33,972 nucleotides of DNA from Okeania hirsuta (GCF_003838195.1 NZ_RCBY01000067.1:1-33972), one strand, 5' to 3'; shown: positions 17,058-25,320, numbered from the stretch's first letter. A program made the numbers and translations. Notes: a model not told the origin generated them from the letters alone.

Positions 17058-18059
17058 TCAATCACAAAATTCAGCTTTCAAATCTCTTTCCATCAGAGCT
17101 ACTACTGCTTCTTCTGGAGTAATTTTGCCATTTAATAAAAGAAAAACCTGATGAGAAATAGGTACGCGAATTTCCTCTCGGTAAGCAAGATCGATCAAAA
17201 CATTCGTAGTATTAACACCCTCAGCAGTACCTTGTAATTCGTCTAAAATTTTCTCCAAACTTTTACCTTGAGCTAAACCATAACCAACCCGATAATTTCT
17301 ACTCAAAGAACTACTACAAGTTGCCAACATATCTCCTAAACCAGATAACCCAAAAAAAGTTTCAGTTTGTCCGCCTAAATGATTACCAACCCGAATCATT
17401 TCTGTCAAAGCACGAGTTAACAAAGCTGATTTAGCATTAGTACCAAGTTCCAAACCATCACAAACTCCAGCAGCAATAGCAATAACATTTTTCAAGGTTC
17501 CACCTAACTCTGTACCAATAGGATCTGGACTACTATAAACCCGAAATAAACCAGAAGCAAAAATATTTTGTACTGTTGTTGCTGCTGCCTTATTTTTACT
17601 AGCAACTACCGTTGCAGCAGGTAATTTATCATTAATTTCTTTTGATAAATTAGGACCAGATAAAACCACAACTGAATTATTAGGAAAATTTGTTTCCCAA
17701 ATCTGAGAAGGAGTCCGCCTTGTTGCTGGATCTAATCCTTTTGTAGCAGTCACAATAATTACCTTTTCTGATAATCCAATTTTTTTGATTTTTTCTGCCG
17801 TTTCATTCACTCCTTTCATAGAAATTGCCGAAACTATAATATCAACATCTTGGAGTATTTCTGATAAATTGACATTCAAGCTACGAGACCATAAATGTAT
17901 TTCATGTTGATTATGACCAGCCAATTTTGCTAAAGCAGAACCCCATGCACCTGCACCTATAATTGCTAAAGTTGCCTTTTCGCTAGATACTGGATAAGCA
18001 GAGTCGAAAGTTTTAATAATTTCTCTTCTTTTATCAGCTTGAGATATTTTATTTACCAT
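17058..18059 (-). CDS. gpsA: NAD(P)H-dependent glycerol-3-phosphate dehydrogenase
   Basis: 333 residues. It reduces dihydroxyacetone phosphate to sn-glycerol-3-phosphate, the backbone for membrane lipids and a direct precursor for glucosylglycerol phosphate made by the ggpS product at 19714. Nucleotide-binding motif IIGAGAWGSALAKLAG (33-48), then VSAISMKGVNE, VVLSGPNLSKEI, the catalytic-lysine segment ELGGTLKNVIAIAAG, GLSGLGDMLATC and SRNYRVG. About 28 residues precede the Rossmann strand, slightly more than usual, so a later start is conceivable. Encoded alone. The neighbourhood with ggpS is suggestive but they are not in one transcript, as 1.65 kb of repeats lie between. Confidence 0.96.
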   Translation of the reverse strand: MVNKISQADKRREIIKTFDSAYPVSSEKATLAIIGAGAWGSALAKLAGHNQHEIHLWSRSLNVNLSEILQDVDIIVSAISMKGVNETAEKIKKIGLSEKVIIVTATKGLDPATRRTPSQIWETNFPNNSVVVLSGPNLSKEINDKLPAATVVASKNKAAATTVQNIFASGLFRVYSSPDPIGTELGGTLKNVIAIAAGVCDGLELGTNAKSALLTRALTEMIRVGNHLGGQTETFFGLSGLGDMLATCSSSLSRNYRVGYGLAQGKSLEKILDELQGTAEGVNTTNVLIDLAYREEIRVPISHQVFLLLNGKITPEEAVVALMERDLKAEFCD

Positions 18060-18357
18060 AATTTATGATTTTTACCTGTTAGTTAATTACTCAATTTTTG
18101 ATAGAAGTTAGTAGAGTAGGTTAATAGTAATTTACAGAAAAATTACCATTAATCTGTTCATCTATTCACACTCTACCCATAAGTTAAGATGAAAGATTTT
18201 GCTATACCAAAATAGCTAAAGAAACTCAGCAGTAACTCCTGTATTCTGAGAATACTCAGTACTTTCCATAACATAATCTGGAATGAAATTTTCTTCCATA
18301 AATTGAGGATAGTATTCAACTTTCTTGTAACACTTTTCCTGGCTCCAATCACAGTAA

Positions 18358-18486
18358 TATCAAATCCGGTAGCATCAGTGTAATTAGATGCTGGGTAGGG
18401 GAGTAGGGGAGTAGGGGAACTCGAGAAATATTTGGTAATGGTTGAAGATGGAACATTTTTTTATACCGAATTAAACGGATTTAATA
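18358..18486. mobile_element. MITE family A, diverged copy 3 (129 bp)
   Basis: Ends TATCAAATCCGG and (A)CGGATTTAATA are inverted, with AATCC replacing the ATGTCC of the other copies at both ends, so the two ends have changed together. The next bases TAGCATC(A/G)GT match copies 1 and 4. Flanking TAA occurs at 18355-18357 and 18487-18489. The interior holds three GTAGGGGA octamers (18396-18419). Confidence 0.75.
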
Positions 18487-18615
18487 TAACAAGTCAAAAT
18501 GTCAGTTAATGCTGATAGTAAGGAGCCATGTAAAAATAAGTTGTACAAATTTTATCTGGGATAAATTGTGAAATACAGCTTCCATCAAAAAAACTGTAAT
18601 AGTTATTTTTATCGA

Positions 18616-18860
18616 ATAATTAATAATTAATAATTGTTAATTAAATAATTCAGGTCAAAAGCCTTCCCTTGGCTGCGCCGCGAGCTGTCGCTCTACAAAG
18701 GGAAAAAAAAGCGGTCGTTAGCCCAGCTTCCCGTAGGGTGGAATGGATGGGTTTCCTAACCATATCCAATTGACCAAGAGAAGAAATAATATTTCCTTAT
18801 ATTCAATTCCGTAACGGTTTTAACTAGAGGTAATTATCCATTATCCATTATCCATTAATG
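18616..18860. repeat. MITE-like family H, copy 1
   Basis: The left end is a run of AATTAATAATT followed by TTCAGGTCAAAAGC. The right end is AATATTTCCTTATATTCAATTCCG, then GGTTTTAACTAGAGGTAATTA and three TTATCCA heptamers. The right half matches family H copy 2 at 19547-19678 almost base for base. The middle carries the AGCGGTCG/CCCGTAGGGTGG block also found inverted at 15410-15535, so this copy seems to contain a further insertion. Confidence 0.6.
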
Positions 18861-18955
18861 AAACGAGTCCTAAGATTGTGGTCTATAGTAATCAGATTTG
18901 GTATAAATTCTTTTTTGCTGACTTGGTGAATTCTGAGTTTTGACTCCCCTCTAAT

Positions 18956-19016
18956 TAGGGTTTGCGTATGGAAAGTCTTTTTGCTCTTTGTAGGGAGTAG
19001 GGAGTAGGGAGTAGGG
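18956..19016. repeat. Short interspersed repeat with GTAGGGA heptamers
   Basis: TAGGGTTTGCGTATGGAAAG at 18956-18975 recurs inverted at 22685-22704, and in both places is followed within about 30 bases by a purine heptamer run (here GTAGGGA three times). The surrounding part of the 1,654-bp gap between gpsA and ggpS shows no gene. Confidence 0.6.
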
Positions 19017-19304
19017 GCGAACGTAGAATAAATGGGGATTACAGAGTTAGTGGCCATTCATAATAGTCATAGTAATTTTTCTGCTATAGCTGCCCGAAAA
19101 TCCTCACTTTTTTAACTATCGCTTTTGAAAAGCTCATATAATTTCTAGACATAATTTGCCTAAAACCAATATCAGTCAATGCTTTGATATTTAAATCAGC
19201 AGAGCAATAATTATTTATAAGTATTCAATTAATTATGATGTTATCTCCTTGCTTCTTAAATTTTATTAGGTGCAGTAATTTTTCTCTTTTATTACCAAAA
19301 AATG

Positions 19305-19416
19305 GGGGTTGCACATTAAAGAATGATAGTAGATTTTCAACTGTAAATATATTGAGGAAAGAATTATTCAAAAATATCAAATGTTCCGATTACATCATTC
19401 CTGATTGTGCAACACC
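19305..19416. mobile_element. IS1-like MITE, family E (112 bp)
   Basis: Ends GGGGTTGCACATTAAAGAAT and the inverse of GGTGTTGCACAATCAGGAAT match at 19 of the first 23 positions, and the element is flanked by perfect 8-bp direct repeats AAAAAATG (19297-19304, 19417-19424). An end starting GGTG and an 8-bp duplication are the pattern of the IS1 family, so a non-autonomous IS1-type element is inferred. An open plus-strand frame (19235-19432) crosses it and is therefore not credible as a gene. Confidence 0.8.
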
Positions 19417-19435
19417 AAAAAATGAGGTCTAAAGC

Positions 19436-19527
19436 CTCCTCTTTTAAGGGTATGAAAGAAATATTCAGTTCAGTATTTCAAGCCTCCGGCTTTAGTGGTC
19501 AGTACTGATAACTGATAACTGAAATGA
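19436..19527 (+). repeat. Interspersed repeat resembling an IS200/IS605 right end, copy 2
   Basis: GCCTCCTCTTTTAAGGGTATGAAAGAAA, then TTTCAAGCCTCCGGCTTTAG and GTCAGTACTGATAACTGATAACTGAAAT. This is the best-preserved of three copies (others 10338-10430 inverted, 31330-31423). AAGCC.CCGGCTT forms a small hairpin. No tnpA or tnpB is attached. Confidence 0.7.
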
Positions 19528-19546
19528 CCTCTTAGAAAAATTTACA

Positions 19547-19678
19547 AATTAATAATTATTAATTATTCTGGTTTAAAGCGGACTATTTTAAGGAAAAAAA
19601 AAGAAAATATTCCTTATATTCAATTCCGGTTTTAACCAGAGGTAATTATCAATTATCAATTATCAATTATCAATTAAT
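19547..19678. repeat. MITE-like family H, copy 2 (about 132 bp)
   Basis: Left AATTATTCTGGTTTAAAGCGG and right CCGGTTTTAACCAGAGGTAATT are imperfectly inverted around a short core containing AATATTCCTTATATTCAATT. The right edge carries four TTATCAA heptamers. It lies just downstream of the ggpS stop (19714, minus strand) and may sit in its 3' end. Confidence 0.65.
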
Positions 19679-19713
19679 GAACTATTGTTATATCTTTACA
19701 GAGAAACCTTCTA

Positions 19714-21213
19714 CTATTCAGAAACTACATCATGGGTGGTATTTTGAAACAGCTCAAACATATGATATGCCCAACATCTCACATCATATTTCCAAACAGT
19801 TTCATACATTTTTGTCATTTTTTGCTTTTGTTCTTCCATAGGCATTTCTAATGCTTGTTCAATGGCATTATCCATAGACTTAACAGAGTAAGGATTTGTT
19901 AAAATAGCTTCTGGCAATTCCACTGCTGCACCCAAAAACTCAGACAATATTAATATCCCATCTCTATTTTGGCGAGTAACAATATATTCTTTTGCCACTA
20001 AATTCAGACCGTCTCTCAAAGGAGTAGTCCAACAGATATCGGAGGCAGCAAAATCACCTAAAAGTGATTGATAAGATAAAGCTTCTGTAGACAACAAAAC
20101 TGGAATCCAATCAGAGGAAAACCTAGTAAACCGCCCGTTTATTTTCCCTACTAATTGCTCAATTTCTTGTTTAGTAGTGTCATAAATTTGCATTCCTTTT
20201 GCTGGAGCAACACAACTAACAATAAAGCTAACCTTGCCATGCAAATCTGGGCGACGTTCTAACAAACGTTCAAAAGCTTCCAACATTTGACGGTGACCTT
20301 TCACATAGTCAATACGACCTGCGGCAATAATTAACTTTCGTCCTTGATACTTTTCTTTAATAGATGCAATCAATGCTTGAGTTTCTGGTTTTTCTACTAA
20401 GCTCTTGATATATTCTGGAGAAGTTCCGACAGGAAAAGAGTCTATTCTGACTAACTGACCTTGGTGACGGATCTGAGTAGTGACTTCTGGTTCTGCTAAA
20501 GCTATACCTACTTTGGTAATATGTTCTGGTACAGGTTCAATTTTGACAACATCAATTTCTCGCAAACTCCGAGCTACATTCACGAAGTTTTCGGCATACC
20601 GTGGAATATGGAAACCCACAATATCGCAGCAAAGCAAGCTATCAACAATTTCTCCTCGCCAAGGTAATACATTAAAAATATCTACAGATGGGAAAGGAGT
20701 ATGATGAAAAAATGCAATCCTGGCATTAGGTTTCATTTCTCGGATATACTTGGGCGCTAACCAGAGATTGTAATCATGCACCCAAATCAGAGCATCATCG
20801 GCAGCTTCTTCACAAGCAGCTTCGGCAAATTTCCGATTAATTAGTTGGAAGTTTTCCCAATCTGTGGTTTCAGAGGTGAAATACCAGGGAAAAGAATGAA
20901 GAATCGGCCAAAATGCTTCTTTACTTGTAATGTGATAGAAATCTCTCACTTGTTGCTCTATTAATGGGATTCTTTGTACCGTATAGTTGCTTCCATGTTC
21001 TTCCACAGTAACTCGTTGTTGGAAATCAACTTTTTGTTCTTCTGTAACTTGCTTCCAAGCTATCCATGTGCCTTGGTTGACGCTTTTGAAGAAACTTTTG
21101 AGAGTTGGAATAATGCCATTGGGACTTTTCTTCGGTTTATAGTTAACTTTACCATTTTCGATTACTTCGTCATAGGGTTCTCGGTGATAAAGAATAACAA
21201 GTGAGGATTTCAA
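19714..21213 (-). CDS. ggpS: Glucosylglycerol-phosphate synthase
   Basis: 499 residues, GT20 retaining glycosyltransferase related to OtsA. It joins ADP-glucose and glycerol-3-phosphate to make glucosylglycerol phosphate, the committed step to the salt-stress solute glucosylglycerol. The N-terminus SSLVILYHREPYDEV and SPNGIIPTLKSFF, then FYHITSKEAFWPILHSFPW, WVHDYNLWLAP (146-154; OtsA has HDYHL), FFHHTPFPSVDIFN and PLRDGLNLVAKEY are as I recall for cyanobacterial GgpS rather than trehalose-phosphate synthase. Length equals the Synechocystis enzyme as I remember it. The start lies 4 bp after the stop of the HAD phosphatase gene, so the two are co-transcribed and perhaps translationally coupled. 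Trehalose-6-phosphate synthesis is the main alternative, less likely. Confidence 0.88.
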   Translation of the reverse strand: MKSSLVILYHREPYDEVIENGKVNYKPKKSPNGIIPTLKSFFKSVNQGTWIAWKQVTEEQKVDFQQRVTVEEHGSNYTVQRIPLIEQQVRDFYHITSKEAFWPILHSFPWYFTSETTDWENFQLINRKFAEAACEEAADDALIWVHDYNLWLAPKYIREMKPNARIAFFHHTPFPSVDIFNVLPWRGEIVDSLLCCDIVGFHIPRYAENFVNVARSLREIDVVKIEPVPEHITKVGIALAEPEVTTQIRHQGQLVRIDSFPVGTSPEYIKSLVEKPETQALIASIKEKYQGRKLIIAAGRIDYVKGHRQMLEAFERLLERRPDLHGKVSFIVSCVAPAKGMQIYDTTKQEIEQLVGKINGRFTRFSSDWIPVLLSTEALSYQSLLGDFAASDICWTTPLRDGLNLVAKEYIVTRQNRDGILILSEFLGAAVELPEAILTNPYSVKSMDNAIEQALEMPMEEQKQKMTKMYETVWKYDVRCWAYHMFELFQNTTHDVVSE

Positions 21214-21217
21214 TTTG

Positions 21218-21955
21218 TTATGCCTCCAATAATTTACTGTAATATTTCAAACCATCCCAGATTCCTGTTGTACCTGGATAAGGACTGTGATAAACGTTGT
21301 TCATTTTTGCGATATGTTTTACCAGTTTCGGTTCCGCATTTCCCACTGCAACACTTTTGAGTCCGGTTTTGAATAAAGATAAGTCATTGAGAGAATCTCC
21401 TGCTGGAATTACATTGTCTGTATTTAACCCTAATAATTCAATGAATTTCATCAGTGTAGGTCCTTTAGAAACACCTTTAGGCATTACGTCTAAATAAACA
21501 TCAGCAGATAGAATACAATCAAATCCAGCATCAAACACTTTTTGAACTGTGCTTTCTTGGAGTTTTTCTGGTTCGTAATAGTAAGAAACACGCCGTGGGC
21601 CACTACATTCTTGAAGTTCTATTCCTGGTTCATTTGCCATCATTTCTTTAACACGATCGCTAGCATTTCCCCAGATTTTTTCAACCCACCCTTGTATTGA
21701 TTCTAAGGGTTCTAGAGTTTTACCGTGAACTATTGTTGTACCAACATCGCCAATAATATAGTCAGGATTAGGAAATTTTGAATCTTCACATAAGCTTTGC
21801 ACAAATTCCACGTCTCGCCCAGTCACGAATACTAATAGTAGGCGATGGCGATGTTTTTGCAGATATTCATAAAATTCTGCTCGTTGTTCATCTGAACCTC
21901 CTAAGAAAGTTCCATCTAGGTCTGTTGCTAGTATCAAGGGATAGTCAGAACTCAT
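21218..21955 (-). CDS. HAD-IIB phosphatase, probable glucosylglycerol-phosphate phosphatase
   Basis: 245 residues with all four HAD motifs: DLDGT (nucleophile D12, acid D14), VTGRD (T45), K164 in GVSKGPT and GDSLNDLSLF (D187, D191). The cap between motifs II and III is of the C2b type, as in sucrose-phosphate phosphatases. It lacks the GDDxTDE signature of trehalose-phosphatase (OtsB). First gene of a two-gene operon with ggpS, so its natural substrate is probably glucosylglycerol phosphate. The classical cyanobacterial enzyme for that step (StpA/GgpP) is a longer protein that I recall as a different family, so this would be a different solution, reminiscent of the HAD-GgpS fusions described in some proteobacteria. 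Sucrose-phosphate is an alternative substrate. Confidence 0.8.
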   Translation of the reverse strand: MSSDYPLILATDLDGTFLGGSDEQRAEFYEYLQKHRHRLLLVFVTGRDVEFVQSLCEDSKFPNPDYIIGDVGTTIVHGKTLEPLESIQGWVEKIWGNASDRVKEMMANEPGIELQECSGPRRVSYYYEPEKLQESTVQKVFDAGFDCILSADVYLDVMPKGVSKGPTLMKFIELLGLNTDNVIPAGDSLNDLSLFKTGLKSVAVGNAEPKLVKHIAKMNNVYHSPYPGTTGIWDGLKYYSKLLEA

Positions 21956-22022
21956 TTTTTTGTTCTTAAAACAGTTTTTTTGACAACTACAAGGTACAGA
22001 AAATATTTGTCTATTTAATATT

Positions 22023-22193
22023 TATAGCAATCAGGAATCAGTTGTGAAAATTGAGATGTTCCTTAAAAGTATAGAATATAGCAATTATTATATTCATATG
22101 ATACGTTTTCTTCTTCATTCTCTGTTCCCAGACCATGTGTTCCCTGTTCCCTAAAAGTTTCCAATATCTCACAACTCAAATCTTATGGCTATA
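22023..22193. mobile_element. MITE family B, copy 2 (171 bp)
   Basis: Left TATAGCAATCAG..ATCAGTTGTGA and right TCACAACTCAAATCTTATGGCTATA are inverted with mismatches. The interior has GTTCCCTGTTCCCTA heptamer-like repeats. It starts 68 bp upstream of the HAD gene's ATG, so it may be in or near the promoter of the HAD-ggpS operon. The remaining gap to 22732 shows AT-rich DNA and one GC-rich hairpin (CCCCTCCTGGGAGGGG, 22632-22647) also seen near 6406 and 31105. Confidence 0.65.
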
Positions 22194-22732
22194 ACTGCTC
22201 TTGCTTTTATTCAGAAAAATAACATCTACTGAGTATAATCTTTTTATTTTACAATACTCGATAACTTTGTCATTATTTGTAATATTTATCCAATATCTCT
22301 AAGTTAGGAAATATTTTAGTTTCTACCTCATTTCATAACCCTTAAAAGTTACAAAAAAAAATTATTTTGTCAAGTTTCACAGTAGATTTTGTATCAAAAA
22401 AAATACAAAAAAAATTACTGTTTTTTGCACATAAATAGGGTGTGCTGATTAACCATAAAACCATTTAAATGTAAAGGTTTGAGCTTTCTTTGATTCCCAA
22501 AAAGTGCGCTTTTTTTAGTCTAAAACCCTCAAAAAGTTAGCATAAAAGACAAACTAAGGACAGAAAAATTGAGGGACAATTCTTACTCCTATCTCCTCGC
22601 TCATTCCCCATTTCTCCTAACTCGGCTTTTCCCCTCCTGGGAGGGGCGGGGGTGGGTTGACTCCTACTCCTACCACTCATATCTTTCCATACGCAAACCC
22701 TAAATATTTTTTCCTCTGCTTTCAAACTGATA

Positions 22733-22835
22733 CAGCGTGTTTCATATTAGTGAAGTACACCAGTCGCAGACAAGATGCCCGCACTACAAAGACTTGATCA
22801 TTAATATTTGTACCTTATATACCTGCAATCTGCTG
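22733..22835. mobile_element. MITE family C, copy 2 (103 bp)
   Basis: Ends CAGCGTGTTTCAT and inverse CAGCAGATTGCAG, flanked by TA on both sides, with the interior GATGCCCGCACTACAAA shared with copy 1 (10535-10637). Equal length and TA flanks support a defined element. The left end is more worn than in copy 1. Confidence 0.7.
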
Positions 22836-23002
22836 TACCAAGTCAATCAAAATAAAAATCATCTACGCGATCGCCCTAGTTCACAAGGATGGTACTCGTG
22901 CCGATAAAAAATCACTAACAATCAACTTCATCTAGACAAAGACAGATTTATCTATACAAAGACAGGCTGTACATCAAAATAAGCCATCAGATTTAGTTAA
23001 AT

Positions 23003-23093
23003 CAGGACTTACGCAAATTGACTTTTAAACCACCATCTTTAGGGGGAAATAGTATTCTTTCTCGCTATATATAGACTCTCTGCGTAAGTCCTG
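23003..23093. mobile_element. MITE family D (91 bp)
   Basis: Perfect 13-bp terminal inverted repeats CAGGACTTACGCA / TGCGTAAGTCCTG, flanked by perfect 5-bp direct repeats TAAAT (22998-23002 and 23094-23098). No ORF inside. AGGACTTACGCA ends recur in cyanobacterial insertion sequences as far as I remember, but the parent IS is not in this window. Confidence 0.85.
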
Positions 23094-23254
23094 TAAATAT
23101 TGACCAGATCCACTAGAATTGAAAAAGAAAACATTCGATCAACTTTGGACAATTTTTATCTTAGGCCATCAGAAAAAATAACACAAATAGTACGATTTTA
23201 AGAGAAAATTATACTAGCAATCTCAAATATTATGATTTAAGGAGAGATAAATTA

Positions 23255-23764
23255 ATGATATATAGCCGTAAATTAGCAAAAACTCTAGCCCCAATATTTA
23301 TCTGCTTATTACTACTAACATCTGCTTGTGGCGGAGCCAAACAACCAAGCCGTTTCGACCAGGCCCAACAACAAAGCAAAACAGAACGTCCTTCCCAAGC
23401 CCAACAAGTATCTGGCGGTAGTCTAAACAAATACTTCCCATCATCAAGTGGCGACTATAAACTGAACTATGCTCAAGAGAAAAAAGGTTTTGCTCAAGCA
23501 AGTCTCAAAAAAGGTGGTCAAGAAGTAGCAGTCATGTCTATCAATGACATCTCCGCTTCCCCTGCTGCAGCCGACAAATTCCAAAATAGTAGCAAAAAAA
23601 TAGGAGGATATCCAGCAGTTGAACAAGGTAAAACTACAACTGCGGTATTAGTAGATAATCGTTTCCAGGTAAAAGCTCAATCAAAAGACCCCTCATTTAC
23701 TCCCAGCGATCGGGAAGCATGGCTAGAAAAATTTAATCTAAGTGGTCTATCAAGTCTCAAATAA
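23255..23764 (+). CDS. Predicted lipoprotein of unknown function
   Basis: 169 residues. A lipoprotein-type signal (1-24) ends at LTSAC with Cys25 as the likely acylated residue, though Thr at -3 is not ideal. A Gln/Ser-rich linker (26-55) is followed by a compact domain (about 57-165) with YKLNYAQEKKGFAQASLKK, VAVMSINDI and PAVEQGKTTTAVLVDNRFQV. No family recognised; the domain looks like a small beta-rich fold. The ATG at 23255 is supported by AAGGAGAG 9 bp upstream, one of the strongest ribosome sites in the window. A family A MITE has inserted at a TAA 1 bp after the stop codon, so the 3' end of the transcript is element-derived. Confidence 0.8.
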   Translation: MIYSRKLAKTLAPIFICLLLLTSACGGAKQPSRFDQAQQQSKTERPSQAQQVSGGSLNKYFPSSSGDYKLNYAQEKKGFAQASLKKGGQEVAVMSINDISASPAAADKFQNSSKKIGGYPAVEQGKTTTAVLVDNRFQVKAQSKDPSFTPSDREAWLEKFNLSGLSSLK

Positions 23765-23768
23765 ATAA

Positions 23769-23916
23769 TATCATGTCCGGTAGCATCGGTATTGCATAGC
23801 GAAGGTAAGGAAGAAGCAAGAAGCAAGAGGGAAGAAATAGGAAGGCTTAAGAGCAAAAAAAACTTAAATTTATATTCACCCTTGGGTTTACACAAACGAT
23901 ACCAACGGACATAATA
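23769..23916. mobile_element. MITE family A, copy 4 (148 bp)
   Basis: Ends TATCATGTCCGGTAGCATCGG and (A)CGGACATAATA, flanked by TAA at 23766-23768 and 23917-23919. Long internal stretches match copy 1 (TTCACCCTTGGGTTTA.ACAAACGATA). The interior has a GAAGAAGCAAGAAGCAAGAG purine tract. Copies 1 and 4 are each other's closest relatives here. Confidence 0.85.
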
Positions 23917-23957
23917 TAATTCTGCCCTCCAACTTAAACAATATAGTCTTCCTTTGT

Positions 23958-24369
23958 TATAGCAGTGCGCGCTGGTATATTTACCAATTGCAGGCACTAC
24001 CAATATAGAACCCCTAAACGGATCTATTTAAAAATAGAGAAGGAGATGGGGAGATGGGGAGATGGGGAGATGGGGAGATGAGAGTATTTTTCTACCTGCA
24101 AGGGAAGCTACCAGGTTTGCTATTGGGCGACGCGGGGTCTCATCCGCTTTTTCCCCATTCTCGTTCCTGAATTTCCACAACTTCCTCAGGCTGAGGACGG
24201 AAGCCAAAAGCACATACCGCGTCCAAAGATACGCTCAGGGGTTCTATAGATAAAAGTCTCATCAGATTTCCTATCGAATAATACTTGCGCAAACAGTTTT
24301 TATTCCCCCTATTGCCTATTGCCTGTTGCCTGCGCGTTTGCGCCAGCATTCTGCACCGAAAGCGCTATA
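23958..24369. mobile_element. Possible larger MITE-like element (about 412 bp) with GC-rich interior
   Basis: TATAGCAGTGCGCGCTGG at the left and CCAGCATTCTGCACCGAAAGCGCTATA at the right look like worn inverted ends; a related TATAGCAGTGCATTCTGGC occurs near 859. The interior holds five GAGATGGG octamers (24041-24080) and a block of higher GC (24095-24245), in which the minus strand reads LSVSLDAVCAFGFRPQPEEV, protein-like but unidentified. It ends 46 bp before the next gene, so it may reach into that promoter. Confidence 0.4.
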
Positions 24370-24415
24370 ACTTCCAAATATTAACTTTTTAATTAACCAA
24401 AGGAGCCACACACAA

Positions 24416-25306
24416 ATGAGTAAGCCAATTTTTGAATTAGTAGATGAACTGCCCGAGGACAATCTGACAATTAAATCCTTACGTGCCTTAGATTTTATTG
24501 TTCCTGGAGAATGGGATAACTTGGTAGGATTTGAAAATACCATCCGCACTGTCACAGGGGAAGACGACGAAGACCTAATTCAGCAAATAGGCGATCGCGC
24601 TGTAATTCTATTCAATGACAAAGCTCAAGGATATCAACGAGCTTTGTGGCTCTACCAAACTGTCAGTGGAGCAGGTCGTGCTGTAGGTGTAGCTACCCTA
24701 GCTAATATGGTTGGTAACAAAATTCCTCTAATGGGAGGTTTGTTAACTAGCCTGACTCCTAAACCTGCAAAAGGCCAAACTATCGATCTGTCTCTGAAAG
24801 TAGTGGCTGAGTTATTAGGTTTTTGCTCCATCAATGGCATTCCTGGAGATAGTATTGGTGATTTTGTAGGAGCTTTGGGTGATTATAGTGGGGAATCTTT
24901 GATGCGTTTAGCAGCCTTAGTTTGTTTTGATGGTTTAATTCCCCTTGGGCCAGACTTTTTACAAGCAGTTTCAGAATGGATCGAACGACTATCCCCCTCA
25001 GACCTAGAAGAAAACGAAGGTTTCAGGGAAATGGAAGATGCTATTCCTGGGGATAATAAAGACAGTAAGTTAGGCTTTATTGGGGAAGCTTTTGGTTCGG
25101 TTTCTGGTTGGATGGGAGATTTTGTCAGCGATCGAGGCATTACTCCCCATAATGTGGCCAATAGTCTGCAAAGTTTTGTAGAATTTAGTGATGATAAATT
25201 GGATTATTTGGCTGCATTCCTAGATGTGAGTACCAATTATTATGAACATACAGGAGTTCAAACTCTGGCTCGTCGTTTAGTAGAACGAGCTTATGCAGAA
25301 ATTTAA
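24416..25306 (+). CDS. Conserved cyanobacterial protein of unknown function
   Basis: 296 residues, no signal peptide, mostly helical. Segments such as ELVDELPEDNLTIKSLRALDFIVPG, RTVTGEDDEDLIQQIGDRA and DFVEFSDDKLDYLAAF-type C-terminal sequence look strongly conserved. I have the impression of a family restricted to cyanobacteria, without assigned function. One Gly/Leu-rich stretch (about 95-120, VGVATLANMVGNKIPLMGGLL) could touch a membrane. It is preceded by AAAGGAGCC as ribosome site and followed 14 bp later by the DUF2996 gene, so the two form an operon and their products may act together. Confidence 0.85.
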   Translation: MSKPIFELVDELPEDNLTIKSLRALDFIVPGEWDNLVGFENTIRTVTGEDDEDLIQQIGDRAVILFNDKAQGYQRALWLYQTVSGAGRAVGVATLANMVGNKIPLMGGLLTSLTPKPAKGQTIDLSLKVVAELLGFCSINGIPGDSIGDFVGALGDYSGESLMRLAALVCFDGLIPLGPDFLQAVSEWIERLSPSDLEENEGFREMEDAIPGDNKDSKLGFIGEAFGSVSGWMGDFVSDRGITPHNVANSLQSFVEFSDDKLDYLAAFLDVSTNYYEHTGVQTLARRLVERAYAEI

Positions 25307-25320
25307 TTAAGGAAGCATTT

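Noticed and set aside
19235-19432. Plus-strand frame of 65 codons
   Set aside because: It crosses both ends and both target duplications of the IS1-like MITE, so it is an accidental frame.
19714-21213. Trehalose-6-phosphate synthase (otsA)
   Set aside because: Acceptor-side motifs (HDYNLW, FHHTPFPSVDIF, YHREPYDE) and length match GgpS better; the neighbour is not OtsB.
21218-21955. Trehalose-phosphatase (otsB)
   Set aside because: Motif IV is GDSLNDLSLF and not GDDxTDExxF.
22537-22725. Minus-strand frame of 62 codons
   Set aside because: It passes through the CCCCTCCTGGGAGGGG hairpin repeat that recurs elsewhere; translation is repeat-derived.
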